NCBI RefSeq assembly: GCF_026262505.1
Contig: NC_067203.1
Location: 20,875,411-20,939,410, forward strand
Length of the DNA: 64,000 nt
Reading direction: 5' to 3'
Origin: Trichomonas vaginalis G3
Lineage: Eukaryota; Parabasalia; Trichomonadida; Trichomonadidae
Part shown: positions 46,104 through 56,821 of the stretch, one piece after another
Numbering within the stretch: the stretch's first letter is position 1
Layout of the letters: each line of letters starts with the position of its first letter
Program-made: the position numbers and the translations under genes
The notes under the pieces: model-generated
Database searches by the model: none
The model's input: only the letters and a program-made list of their open reading frames with translations
Told to the model about the DNA's origin: nothing

Positions 46104-47829
46104 GCAATTCTATACCATGCGTAAACTGTCATGTAAGGTGGCATGTATTCTTTACTTTGTCCCGTTGTTTGCGTATACCCTGAAACGCGATGTGTATGGT
46201 TTCCATCTCCCTGAGTGTCACCCCAGAAACAATTTATAGCAAACTGAACGTCGTCTTTAACATCATATCCTTTACCTTTTTTCATTGCTGACCAATCCCA
46301 AAATTTATGCTTATGCCAACCTGCTTGAGATGTACTTAAATCTATGTAGTGACTGTGTGCAGGTAAATTTTCACCTGAAATCGTTTTACTTCCACCTGTT
46401 TCCTTTGAAGAGTTTGCACAATACAAAAACCGGTCGACTATTTGTTCCCATGCACCAACACCAAACATTACTTGAGGACCTCTTGCTTCCATAGATGTAT
46501 AAATAGAACCTACTGGGTTCATTAAATCAAACATATGAGATATTATAGGATTGTCTCTTTTGAACTTAAAATATAGTGCAACTATTTCAGGTTTCTTCTG
46601 GTTTGTGTCAGAATATTTTTTATAATATAATCTTATGTTTTCAGGGTAGGTAAAATCTTGACTATAATATTTATTTCTGTCATCTTCATAATAGTATACT
46701 ATTCTCGTTTTTTTTATTGCATTATATCTTTTATATCTATAATATTCTAAATATAATGTTTGCTTTTTTGGGTCTACATGTGCGTCAACACCATAGTCAT
46801 AATAATATGGTGCTGGAGCTGGGTTAGGTAATGTCATATCTGTCATTTCATAAACTCTTAAATATTTCTTTTGTTCGTCTCCATATAAGTTTAAGTAGCA
46901 GTTGTTGTCTAATGGAACTTTAACTTGTGTACCATCATTCTTTATATAGCCTACATACATTTCATTGTTATTTTTCGGAATGAGTTTATACCGTATACCA
47001 TTTTTTAAGGAGTGTACAAACTCCCATCTAAAATATTTGTTTTCTTCATTGACAGAAAAGTCACCAACAATAGTTTCAATATTTTTCGTTGTTCCTATCA
47101 ACTTTGGTATATTTCATTGACATATGTTTTATCTGCTTTCTTTTCAAGGCTAACGTTTAAGTCTGTTATTTCAGAAGATGTATGTGTATGTCCAACGTCA
47201 CTTTTCCTGTTTAAGGTTTCTTGTAAGTTTGTAATATTTGCAATGGTATGTGTATGTCCAACGTCACTTTTACTGTTTAAGGTTTCTTGTAAGTTTGTAA
47301 TATTTGCAATGGTATGTGTATGTCCAACGGCACTTTTACTGTTTAAGGTTTCTTGTAAGTCTGTTATTTCAGATATAGAATGTGTATGAGTCTTTTTAGA
47401 ATATTCGTTTTCAGCTCTTGTCACTTCACTTGACATTTTATTGTCAACATATGTTTTGTCTGCTAGTTCAGGATGAGTATGTTCTTTTGTTGCATAAGCA
47501 TTGTTAGCTCTTTCTTCTTCTTTTGCTATTGCATCGTCTACATATTCTTTGTCAGCTTTGTTGTCAACATCTGCTTTCAAAAGAAGTTCATTTATAGGTT
47601 TCTCGTTTAAAGTTCCTTTTGTTGGATTTATACAGACAGTATGGTTCTTATTGTCTTGAAACAGAAACTCATCTGTCATTGGGTTTAATGTCAGTTTTAA
47701 GTTTCCTTCTTTCAATGACTCAGATATCTTAGAATAGTTTGAAAAGTTTGTTGTGTTCTTATTTAGAGCTTGCATAATGAGTTGTCGGTTGTGTTGTATT
47801 TCTCTCATGGAAGCAATATCTTTCGACAT
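46100..47829 (-). CDS. Phage tail-fibre-like spike protein, copy 2 lineage (two overlapping frames)
   Basis: N-terminal frame: MSKDIASMREIQ, KADKEYVDD- and ADKTYVDN-type stalk repeats, then four GHTHTIANITNLQETLN repeats as in phage fibres. The second frame overlaps by four bases and ends in the tail-collar type tip: NPVGSIYTSME, FGVGAWEQIVDRFLYC, TGGSK, LPAHSHY, GNHTHRVSGY, YMPPYMTVYAWYR. It matches 14681-15743 of copy 1, so it is an old component of both lineages. A receptor-binding spike is the natural guess. Start at 47829 follows a TTTTATCTAGAATAAAA leader. Confidence 0.75.
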
Positions 47830-47847
47830 TTTTATTCTAGATAAAAT

Positions 47848-48696
47848 ATGCTTCCAATAGAAAAGAAAATTCAAGAGTTGCTACAACTAAACCATTAGAT
47901 GAACTTTTTACTAATGTCGGTCAAAAGTTTGAGACAGAGACCGTAAAGCATGAAGGCTATCGTTTTGACTACCCATTAAGATGGCTAAGAGACCCATCTG
48001 TCACAAAAGCTATTGGCTTTCGTAGAATGAAGTTTGTGTCTGTAGAAGATAAAAGTTTTCCATTTATTGTAAGGTTTCATATAGATTATATATCTGAAGG
48101 GAAACGAAAAATGTGGGAAGAAATTGAGCTAATACAAGTTGACCTTTCATCTTCTCTACAGACTGCGTTAAAAAATATAGAAGATAAAATAAATTCATGT
48201 TATGCAAAATATGCTGATGAATATGCAAATACCGAGAGCACACTTTATGTGAGAATTGTATATGACAAACAAAATTCACAAGTGTCATTTCAAATCTACG
48301 AAGACAATCCAAAGAAAGACGAACAAATATATAACAGAATTCACTGCAATGTCATGGTATTATTTGCAAAGAATGTTAAATCAGAAAGTCGAACTTCCTT
48401 TAGCAAATATTTACAGTCGATATGCAAGAGATGAACCATATTTATTTAAAGATGTTTTCGACCCAGCTGCTATTATTGTTCATGCTTCATTTTCTGGCGC
48501 CCAAAACTCTTTCTTATGCTTGGCAAATGACTTTTACGAAAAACCTACAAAGTTATACGAACCACCAAGTGGAAGTATTTCAGACTTTCAAGTATGGTTT
48601 ACTACAGATGGAAGAAAAAGAATAATTCCATTATACCATGCGTTTTACTTAGAACTTAGTTTCATATACAACTACTATCGAACGGTAAAAATATAA
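47848..48696 (+). pseudogene. Candidate minor capsid/penton protein B (broken paralogue of 40802-41662)
   Basis: Shares GYRFDYPLRWLRDPS, KAIGFRR, VFDPA, HASFSG, NSFLC, YEPPSGS and SDFQVWFTT with protein A, on the opposite strand. Divergently placed with the fibre gene, which it abuts. A couple of breaks. Confidence 0.55.
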
Positions 48697-48699
48697 TTT

Positions 48700-48953
48700 T
48701 TTAATACGGTTGAGGTGTTGGATTTGGTTGCCAACTAGACTGTGGTGCAGGTTCAGGCTGTTGTATAACAGGAGCTTGTTCTTCTGGTTCAGGGTCTTTA
48801 GGTATATATACCAACAAACTGACCTACTCTTTTACCAATATTTTTGACACCGTTCCAAATTCCTCTTCCTACGGTTTTTATTCCATTCCATATACCTCTT
48901 CCAACATTTCGAAAGAAGTTTCCTATCTTACTGAAGAAACCATTTTACTATAT
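48700..48953 (-). pseudogene. Small Gly/Trp-rich amphipathic protein (broken copy)
   Basis: Repeated GRGIWNG and a basic helix (VKNIGKRVGQFVG), then Pro/Gln/Glu-rich end. Resembles the pX/pVI-type proteins of copy 1 (FKKLWD repeats). Broken about once. Confidence 0.45.
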
Positions 48954-48961
48954 GTAAAAAT

Positions 48962-49323
48962 CTAATGTCCGCCTAGTCTCTTACGTTTCCTGTTGAGTTC
49001 CATAGCATTCTTTAACTGGAGCTCATACATTCTGTTTCTCCTCTGGTAGAAAACATATTTGGGTCAACTCCTGTGTTTGCGTCATCTGCATAAAGTTGTT
49101 TATATCCCACTTCAGGGTTTGTATAAAACTCTTTCCATCTCATATTTGCATACCATGGTGGCAAACCTAACGCAGCGTCATTTGACATGGCAGTTTGCAT
49201 TTGTACATCTGTTGGCACTTGACCATAGTTTGCCATTGCAGTTTGTATTCTAACTTCATTTGGAATATTCTCTGGGTTTGGTTGTCCAGGTTGCTGTGCA
49301 TTCGCTAAGTTCTGTGCGTCCAT
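48962..49323 (-). pseudogene. Hypothetical protein with RIQTAMANYGQVPTD repeat (broken copy)
   Basis: Starts MDAQNLANAQQPGQPN. Two tandem NYGQVPTDVQMQTAMSND-like repeats follow, then a Trp/Tyr-rich part and a basic end (ELNRKRKRLGG). Not recognised; likely a small virion or core protein from its location. Confidence 0.4.
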
Positions 49324-49353
49324 TTAATATTAGATAAAAATATCTCTTACGAG

Positions 49354-49476
49354 TCATATGCTGAACATTTGCAGGCATTGGTTCATCTTCATATTCTCTG
49401 TACTTTTCTGCCACGTCAATAAATAAATGACACAATGGAAAAAACCTAAAACAAGTAGTCCTATTTCAAACCACAT
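49354..49476 (-). CDS. Tiny putative membrane protein
   Basis: About 40 residues with a single hydrophobic helix (MWFEIGLLVLGFFHCVIYLL). Another frame in the same stretch also looks coding, so this may be a remnant. Low confidence. Confidence 0.25.
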   Translation of the reverse strand: MWFEIGLLVLGFFHCVIYLLTWQKSTENMKMNQCLQMFSI

Positions 49477-49489
49477 TTACTTACTAATA

Positions 49490-50278
49490 AAATTTCTTTA
49501 TTGTGACACTTTCTCCAGTTTATAGGACCTCTCTCATATTCTATCTTGTCATATATAAACTCATAGTCATGTATGTCCTCTAACCATCTCATAACGGTTT
49601 CCAAACCACTTTTATCGGATGTAAGTAAAAGCATGGATGGTTATGTAAAACGTCTAAAGTTTCTAAAGAGTCTCTCAAAGTCCAGTCTACTTGGTATTGA
49701 AAATCCCATGTGTTATAGAACGGCGGGTCCACTATAAAGAAACATTTTCCTTGTCTTTATATTTTTCATACAAATCTGTCCAATGACATCTCACAAACTC
49801 TATACCCTCAATATATTTTTTCTATGTCCTCTTTGAAAACATTTGTATAGTTAAGATATAAAACTTTGACATAAGTGTTTCAATGTCATGAACTCTTATA
49901 GCACCACTATATAATAGTCTAGCAGATATACTATTCCAGTCTATATATTCTGCTTTTTTCAAAAACCTTCTCTCACAATATTTTGTTATCTAATGGTATA
50001 CGTTCCATCTTACCTATAGGTATCTTTTCTTTTAACTCTTTCAATATATTGTTTGTGTCTGGAATATGTTTGAGACGGTCCATATAGTTGTCGAAGTCAT
50101 TGCATATAATCTTTGAGTCTGGGAATATTATATGGCACAAATGGGATATATAGAAACTTCCACCGAACAAATCTACAAATGTTAGACCATTCGGTAGTTT
50201 CTTAAGTTCTCTCAATATAATATCTTTACATCTACTCTTATTTCCAAAGAACGGTAACGGTGGTTTTGTAAAATTCAT
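49490..50278 (-). pseudogene. Dam-type adenine DNA methyltransferase (broken copy)
   Basis: N-terminal part with PPLPFFGNKSRCKDIIL (motif X region), FVDLFGGSFYISH (AdoMet-binding motif I) and KIICNDFDNYM (motif II). Downstream FFIVDPPFYNT is the catalytic DPPY-type motif IV. It would methylate adenine N6 in DNA. Last gene before the right end. Several breaks. Confidence 0.75.
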
Positions 50279-50321
50279 TTATATATAATAATAAAAATGT
50301 TTTTCCCGAAAAGTGACAGAA

Positions 50322-50467
50322 AAGTGACAAAACATGAAAACATATATAATTTGTGAAAAGCTCCTGGAAGACCCGTATATATAAGAACTTCATTTATAAT
50401 AATCATCTTCAGGGCTAGAGGGCGCAACGCGCCTGGAAGCCCCACTTCCTTTTTTTTTTTTTTTTTT
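50322..50467. repeat. Right terminal inverted repeat of Polinton copy 2
   Basis: Inverted match of 25442-25617, ending GCCCCACTTCC plus a run of T. Followed by ATATTA (50468-50473), the same as 25436-25441. Confidence 0.85.
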
Positions 50468-50616
50468 ATATTAGTGATATTCATCGAAAGGCTAATACTA
50501 ATAGATTGGAAAATCCTGTATTTAAAGCAATAAAATTTTTCACTTTTATTTCTGATAGCCTCTGAAAATTGAAGCTTAAATTGAAAAAGTGTATCAAGAA
50601 ATCTATTATTATTTTA

Positions 50617-51342
50617 ATGTTTTTAGTATCCCTTATTATGTCTCTTTTCAGCACCCCCTTAACAACTATAATAATCTTCATCCAATGCTTCATATTCTAT
50701 TATATAAACAGCCGAGAAATTAGTTTAGAAAGTGTAGCGTGTAATCCAATATTAGTTTTAGACAAAAGGCAATATTGGAGAATAGTAACTGCTAGCTTTT
50801 CTCATTTAGCTTTGAATCACCTAGTAACTAATATGATAGATTTTTATGGAGTTGGGATATTAGAAAAATATTTAAATTTTTCAGATTACTTTAAATATAT
50901 TGTGATTCTTATAATCTTTCCTTTAATTATTGATTCATTAATACGAAAACACTTCAATATCAATCTCCGAATATTAGAAGTTGGATTTTCAGGTGTTTTA
51001 TTCGGATTACACCCAATTGTTGCTAGTTGTATGTGGTCAAAAAATATATATATACGATATGTATTTTTATATTATCCGATTTTCAACTGTATATTAATTT
51101 CTATTTTTGCTCCAAACTCGAGTTTCCTTGGGCATTTATCCGGATTAATAATTGGATATTTAATCACATGTCACGCTTTTGATTGGATTACAACTCAATT
51201 ATTTTGGAATGTTTTCCCATGGATCGTTATTTTGATGCTGATTAATTTTAAGCGTAGCTATCCAGAATGTTTGAAGTGTTTTAAAATATCTAAAACATCT
51301 CCTCCAATAGTCAGATTTGGAGATCTTATTCTAACACCATAA
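50617..51342 (+). CDS. Rhomboid-family intramembrane serine protease
   Basis: About 242 residues from the first ATG (50617). Multiple hydrophobic helices. Rhomboid signatures: WRIVTASFSHLALNHLVTNM (WR plus H..HL..N region), GFSGVLFG with the catalytic Ser, and GHLSGLIIGY with the catalytic His. Rhomboids cleave single-pass membrane proteins within the bilayer; trichomonads use some at the cell surface. The N-terminus is short. The start lies only about 150 bases from the Polinton insertion, so its upstream region was replaced by the element. Confidence 0.85.
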   Translation: MFLVSLIMSLFSTPLTTIIIFIQCFIFYYINSREISLESVACNPILVLDKRQYWRIVTASFSHLALNHLVTNMIDFYGVGILEKYLNFSDYFKYIVILIIFPLIIDSLIRKHFNINLRILEVGFSGVLFGLHPIVASCMWSKNIYIRYVFLYYPIFNCILISIFAPNSSFLGHLSGLIIGYLITCHAFDWITTQLFWNVFPWIVILMLINFKRSYPECLKCFKISKTSPPIVRFGDLILTP

Positions 51343-51896
51343 TTCTGTTTCTTGCAATCTTCTTCTTATATTGCAATTATAATACAGTTGATTTCCTTAT
51401 TTTAATTTTTATGATGACTTGGAGAAACTCCATTTATTTTTGCAGAAGAGAAATATATCATTATAATAAAACAAGAATGTAAAAGATAAATATGTTAGTG
51501 CACGAGAATAAAATGATGATATCTCAAGAAAAATGACAAGTCCTAAATTCGTCTAAAGTTTGTCCTTGATGGCCATTCGAGAACCGTAAAAGCTGCAAAA
51601 ATCATCTCCACTTTTGATTATAGATCCAAGGTGATGTGATTTTTGCATCCCTGGGATGGACGATACACCCAAAGTGTCACCTTTTTTGGGATAACATGAA
51701 TTTTAAATATCATGAGAGTTCTGCAAACCATATGCACAATATCTATTCAGCCTGACTTCTTGTATATATGAGTTAGACTTCTTAAATATTGTGCTTGGGG
51801 CGATATAAGCATTTCCGAGATTACCATCGTGCTCTATAGTATGCTACTTCTCCCTGGTTCTAGCTCAGTTCCAAGGATATTGGCGTTCAAGGATTT

Positions 51897-52635
51897 GGCA
51901 AGGTCCTTCCGAAGTCTCTCATTCGATGAGAGATTTCGGAAGAATCTTGCCTTAAAGTACTCCAACTCTTGTTCTTTTGTTCCTAAATAGTGAGAAAAGT
52001 TATTTGACTACTTAAGGTAGAGATTATCCGAGGTCCCTCATTTGATGAGAGGCCTCGGATAATCTCTGCCTTAAAATTGTACACTTGTAGTCCATGAGAG
52101 TGTAAGTATACATTGATAGGACAGCTTTCTTCTGAAGTCTTAGATTGATGAGAACCTCAGAAGAAAACTGTCCTATTTTATAGTAAAAGGAGTTTCAGGA
52201 GCTCCAAAGCTCCCTTTCGTAAGGATTAGGAGCTTTGGAGCTCCTGGTTCGTAGATGTGTTTCGCATCTTTCATCAGCAAAGGACATTTACCATCTGGGA
52301 CTCTGTTGATGGAGACTCAGGAGCTCCAAAGCTCCCTTTAGTAAGGATTAGAAGCTTTGAAGCTCCTGGTTCGTAGACGTGTTTCGCATCTTTCATCAGA
52401 AGAGGCCCAAATGGTAAATAGCCTCTGCTGATGAGCTTCAGGAGCTCCAAGGCTCCCTCTCGTAACGATTAGGAGCTTTGTAGCTCCTGAAGATAAGGTA
52501 GGATTGCTCTGATCTCTAATCAGTAGATGCCATGCCTCATTATGAACTCTACTGACAAGAGATCAAGAGCTCCAAGGACTCCCTTTTTAGTTAGTGGCGT
52601 TCTCACCATTTAGTAGGATTGCTGATCCTACTAAT
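51897..52635. repeat. Chain of eight or nine strong hairpins
   Basis: Successive inverted repeats with 15-27-bp stems: 51897-51951, 52012-52074, 52116-52176, 52196-52246, 52318-52368, 52393-52434, 52436-52492, 52512-52565 and 52611-52635. Three share CAGGAGCTCCAAAGCTCC-like arms. Loops are short and arms near-perfect. The linker GGTTCGTAGATGTGTTTCGC between some hairpins is also repeated. No reading frame. Confidence 0.85.
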
Positions 52636-53856
52636 GAAGTGATCACTTAGTATACGTTTTGAATAAATTGAATTTTTTTTAGAATTTAGTATTTTTTATA
52701 GACATCACATGTATATTATAAATACATAAATATATTCTTTAATTCAAAAAATTCAATTCGGTTTTGGGATGGGTATCCCAGCCCCAAGTATTCAATTTTA
52801 TTCAATTTTTAAAGAATTTTGGGTTGGGATGCCCAGACCAAAACAAGCTTTATATTTTGATGTGTAGATACGTATGTGTGCATCATTGTTGTGTTATATA
52901 TTATGTTTTTAATGAAAAAAAAATCTGATTCAAAAAAAATTATCACTAATTAGTTGATAATATAAAGAAAAAATAGATAAATTGTATGTTTTGAGAGTAT
53001 TTATCCACATTCACTCATATGAATTTCATTAAATAGTGTCTTTTTACTCCCAAATTTATTTTGAATTATTGAAATCAAAGAAAAAAAATCAGAAAAATTT
53101 CTCGAAATTTTTATTTTCAAAAAAATTGGATTTTATATTGAAAACTGACACTGGGAGGACGATAGGGCTGGGATTGGAGATACCCCGCTCACTTGGGAAA
53201 AATACGGATCTATACTTTTGATCGCTGTTCGCTCTCACGCATTATAAGGTTCCTGCGAAGAAGTGGAATCCCGACAGCATTAGCGACCAATATTCTAATC
53301 ATTTCATTTTATTTTGTTTAAAGAATACATAAATAGTTTTTTAGTGCCTGTTTACGCTTTTTGCCGAAAAGTTGAGATTGAGATACTCTTCATTTTGCCT
53401 GATTTCTCGATTCCGTCTTGTAGCCATTTTTGTCGGTAGATACTACAGCAATATTCCGTGTGCTGCGGTCATTAGCCTCTATGAGACAATCATAAGATGT
53501 GAGTTCTTCAACCATTTAAGATAAATGAACTTATTGTCAATCAAATTGATGTGTTCATATAATAATGCAAAAAAAATTATTAATAATTTGTTTTTTTCTC
53601 AGCATATATTAATCTTTAATTATCATATCTAATTGCTCTTTCCCAGCCTGTTTCCCTTTTTCGTGGTAGATGGCATTGCAGCATTCCATATGCTGCGTCT
53701 ACCACCATTAAATGATCAATAATTCTTCTGTTCAAAAGGTAGTTCATAACAGAGTGATTGTATTCGGTTATAATCACCAAAAATCTAAGAAGTATCAGAT
53801 AAGCTTCAATTTGGAGAGTAAAAGCTATCTTCTAAATCGGGTGAGGAAAAAAAACT
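52636..53856. other. Intergenic DNA with further structured segments
   Basis: About 1.2 kb without a supported gene. It holds paired TTGGGATG..CATCCC-like segments (52765-52845), a G+C-richer island at 53148-53290 that can fold (TCGCTGTTCG with CGACAGC..AGCGA), and two related hairpins with GCAGCATTCCATATGCTGC-like cores at 53662-53705 and, diverged, 53432-53475. No tRNA or rRNA match that I can support. Confidence 0.5.
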
Positions 53857-53968
53857 TTAAATGTGACAAAAAGTAACTCTTTTTGAATGCTGACGGCTGG
53901 TATGACTGTTTTTAGAATCATTGATATTTGCATCATGTGAAATGAGAAATTCTGCAACTTCTTTACTA

Positions 53969-55271
53969 TAGGGTGTCCAAAGGTGTGTTTAGCACAAACC
54001 TGAATACTGCGAATAGAAATAAACAAGTTACATATATATAAAGTTTATTTAAATATAATCACCATTGGATTCAATCACGCGTTCGCAGCGATCGATCCAG
54101 GCTTGAAAGACACGCTTTAAATCATCATGAGAAAATTGCTCAAATTGCTCTCTTACAAAATTTTCAAGATCATCTGGACTCGCGAATTCGCGTCCTTCAG
54201 CTCTCTTTTTTAGCGTGCCGAATAAATAAAAGTCAGAGGGGGCAATATCAGGTGAATAAATTGGGTTTGGAACAACTTTGACATTGTTTTCCACCAAGTA
54301 ATTCATTACCTTATGACTTTTGTGAACTCTTGAATTATCAAAATGAATTGCAAACTTTTGTTTTTGTTGTTTGGATTTCTCAAACTCATCAGAATTGATA
54401 ATTTGAGTAAGAACATTGTCAATTAGATACTGAGCATTCATCGTATTAGGTTTTTGAAGAATATCAATTGTGATGATGCCATTCACGCCCCAAAAAACCG
54501 ACAACATCATCATTGGTGTGTCAATTTTTTTCTTCGGGAATGTTTGCGGATTTTCATCCTTCGGGATCCACATGATTTTGGCTTCTGTTGCATATTGAAA
54601 CCAAGACTCGTCCCCTGTTACTAAAAAGCGAAACTTCTTGGATTGATACGCACCCAATATAGAGAGGAGCTCTTTCGAAGATTGGACTCTAGATTTTTTT
54701 TGAACTGAATTAAGGTTGTGCGGAACCCAACGTGTATACGCTAGTTTGTAGTTCAAATAATTGTGCAGATAATAACTGACTGTTGTACGTGGTATCTTTG
54801 TCATCTCCTCTATCCTTCTGAGTGATGCTCTTGGGTCTTCATCTAGCGCTTGAAGAATTGCTTTGATTTTTCTTTGATCCGGCGATTTTTTGTCAATTTT
54901 TATGATGGGCGCCTTTTTGTTCATGAAGTGATACATCCTAACATGATACGTTACAGTGGAATAGCTAGGAGCATCCATACCGAAGCATTTTACCAATGTC
55001 TCGTAGATTTTTTACAGTCTTTGCATTTTTTTGCAAGAGCGAGGATGTTTTCTTTATGATTCATTAAAAAAATGAAAAAAATCCCGCCAAAATTTCCCGC
55101 GAAACCGCCTCTTGTCTCAAAATTCATTTTATATCCCGGCATGGCGCCAAAATACAACATACTCATCATATACATATATTCATATTTTTTATTATATATT
55201 TATAATCAGCATATATCTCCTTTAATAGTCTCATATAGAGCGCTGTGCTAAACGCACCTTTGGACACCCTA
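53969..55271 (-). mobile_element. Mariner transposon, Tvmar1-like
   Basis: 1,303 bp with 28-bp inverted ends starting TAGGGTGTCCAAAGGTG (one mismatch between ends), TA duplication at 53967-53968 and 55272-55273, and a D,D34D transposase inside. Size and ends fit Tvmar1, the mariner described from T. vaginalis. Inserted in an ankyrin gene in the same orientation. Confidence 0.92.
54049..55064 (-). pseudogene. Mariner transposase (D,D34D), frameshifted near its start
   Basis: Cut-and-paste transposase. The main frame (54049-54996) has the paired helix-turn-helix region (IEEMTKIPRTTVSYYLHNYL) and catalytic residues in TGDESW, HFDNSR and SPDIAPSDFYLF (34 residues between second and third Asp). 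The first ATG in that frame is 54978. The expected N-terminus MNHKENILALAKKCKDCKK starts at 55064 in a neighbouring frame, and the two meet in an A-rich run at about 55010-55020. The copy is therefore probably inactive unless translation starts internally, which would lose the first DNA-binding helix. Confidence 0.85.
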
Positions 55272-56807
55272 TATTAAAACATCTTGCAACATCAAGAGCG
55301 GTATCTCCATGATAATCTTTTTCATTGATATTTGCACCGTGAGAAATAAGAAGTAAGGCTATTTCTTTATTATTTGTCATTGCTGCATTATGAAGAGCAG
55401 TTCGTCCATATCTATCTTTATAATCGATAATTGCACCATGTGAAATAAGAACTTCAGCTGTTTCTTTACAATTATTTAATGTTGCATAATAAAGAGCGGT
55501 TTTTTCATTGTTACCCGTCTCATTGATATTTGCTCCATGCGAAATGAGAAGTTCGGCTATTTCTTTACAATTATCACATGATGCACGTTGAAGAGCTGTT
55601 AATCCATTAACTATTATATTGACATGTGGACAATATGAAAGGAAATATTCACAAAAGGATGGAATATTAAAATTAGGTGAATAAGCTAAACATTTGTAAA
55701 CATCATGGTTTTGATCGAAATATACTAAAAATGGTTCAATATTATTAAATTGCGTACAGGATTCTAAATTGATCTCTAAACCATATTCATTTATCAAGAA
55801 TGTAACAAAATCAATGTTGTGTGAAATAATTGCATATTTCATGCAATTTATATCTGGTTTCCGATATTTCAAACATTCACTCAAAATCTCTTTGCTTCTT
55901 CCTAAAAACGAAAATCTCAGACATACATCAGTTATTTCTGATTTAAATTCTGTTCTTAAGAACTTGAAACAATCAATAGCTCCATGGTAACAACATAATT
56001 CAAGTAATGAATATTTCATGGATGGATATGGATATAAATCGCTATTGAGTTTTTGATCTTTATCAAATCCATCTATTTCTGTGAATGCAATTAATTTTTC
56101 TATGTTATTATTCATAATTGCTTTGAAAATTGTATCTTCTGAATGAATTTTGAGATTATGTAGGTTATTTGTTTCTAATTTTCCTGTTTTGTCCAAATTA
56201 ATTCCATATTCTTCATAAAAGAGGTAGTTAGAAAGATTTGTAATTCTGGACACATTTGTTACACGATAATCATCAGAAATGAGTTTTGCAAGTTTCAAGT
56301 ATGACTTTGTATACCGATTATTGTACTCAATGATATTTAAAATGTCTTTTATAATATTTTCGTGAGGATGTTTCTTTGAATCAATCAACTCTGTTTTGAT
56401 CATTTTGTAAATTGAGTTTAAATCTTCTTCGCTGTCAGTTTTTAACTGATACAATGCATTATATGAATCAATGTAATATTGAAAGACACTTCTCAGTTCA
56501 CTGTATTTATCTGTACGAATGTCTTGATTGGACATTTAAAAAAAATATTTGCATTTTATCAACTAAATTATCTCTGCAATTCACTATGTGAAAAATATCA
56601 TGCTATGCATGAGGAAAACAATTACTACAAAGATTTCGGATAATATTTTAAATTTTGATTAAAACAATAAAATGAGCCTTCAGCATAAATTACTTCTTTC
56701 AATAAATGAAGAAAAGATTTTACTTCATTAATTTTCGGCACGAGATTTTGTAAAAAGTATAGTATCACTTGTGATTAGCTCTCGGAGACAATTATATTCT
56801 AAAAAGC

Positions 56808-56815
56808 TCACTATA
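56808..56815 (+). promoter_or_regulatory. Initiator-like element (TCACTATA)
   Basis: Matches the T. vaginalis Inr pattern with the A at 56810, 12 bases before the ATG at 56822. It supports that start for the UBX gene. Confidence 0.5.
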
Positions 56816-56821
56816 TAAAGA

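Larger units (their letters stand above)
25442..50467. mobile_element. Maverick/Polinton copy 2, different lineage, about 25 kb
   Basis: Bounded by inverted ends that begin with a homopolymer A run and then a GC-rich hairpin. Flanked by ATATTA at 25436-25441 and 50468-50473. Parts: large structural protein, major capsid, minor capsid candidates, SF3 helicase, packaging ATPase, KilA-N cluster, family B polymerase, pVI-like proteins, integrase, fibre and adenine methylase. About 25 kb is larger than copy 1. Many genes are broken (roughly twenty breaks in total), so it is much older than copies 1 and 3. The homology of capsid, SCCG and fibre genes with copy 1 shows common descent. Confidence 0.88.
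53857..56535 (-). pseudogene. Ankyrin-repeat protein (DUF3447-like type) split by a mariner
   Basis: N-terminal trichomonad-type region (MSNQDIRTDKYSELRSVF), then LLELCCYHGAIDCFKFL in the DUF3447 style, then ankyrin repeats such as AELLISHGANINETGNNEKT and RTALHNAAMTNNKE. Coding parts are 55272-56535 and 53857-53968. Between them lies the mariner at 53969-55271. With the element and one TA removed, the host frame continues (CFN then SKEVAEFLISH) to a TAA at 53857. The insertion is therefore recent relative to the gene's decay, and the present transcript would end inside the mariner after VRLAQRSI. Likely cytoplasmic protein-binding scaffold. Confidence 0.85.

Noticed and set aside
50481-50693. 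Minus-strand frame antisense to the rhomboid start
   Set aside because: It is a hydrophobic shadow of the rhomboid's own codons; the rhomboid has clear catalytic motifs.
53220-53290. Possible tRNA gene
   Set aside because: A GGTTC-like loop and an acceptor-like stem can be drawn, but the D arm, anticodon arm spacing and internal promoter boxes do not fit.
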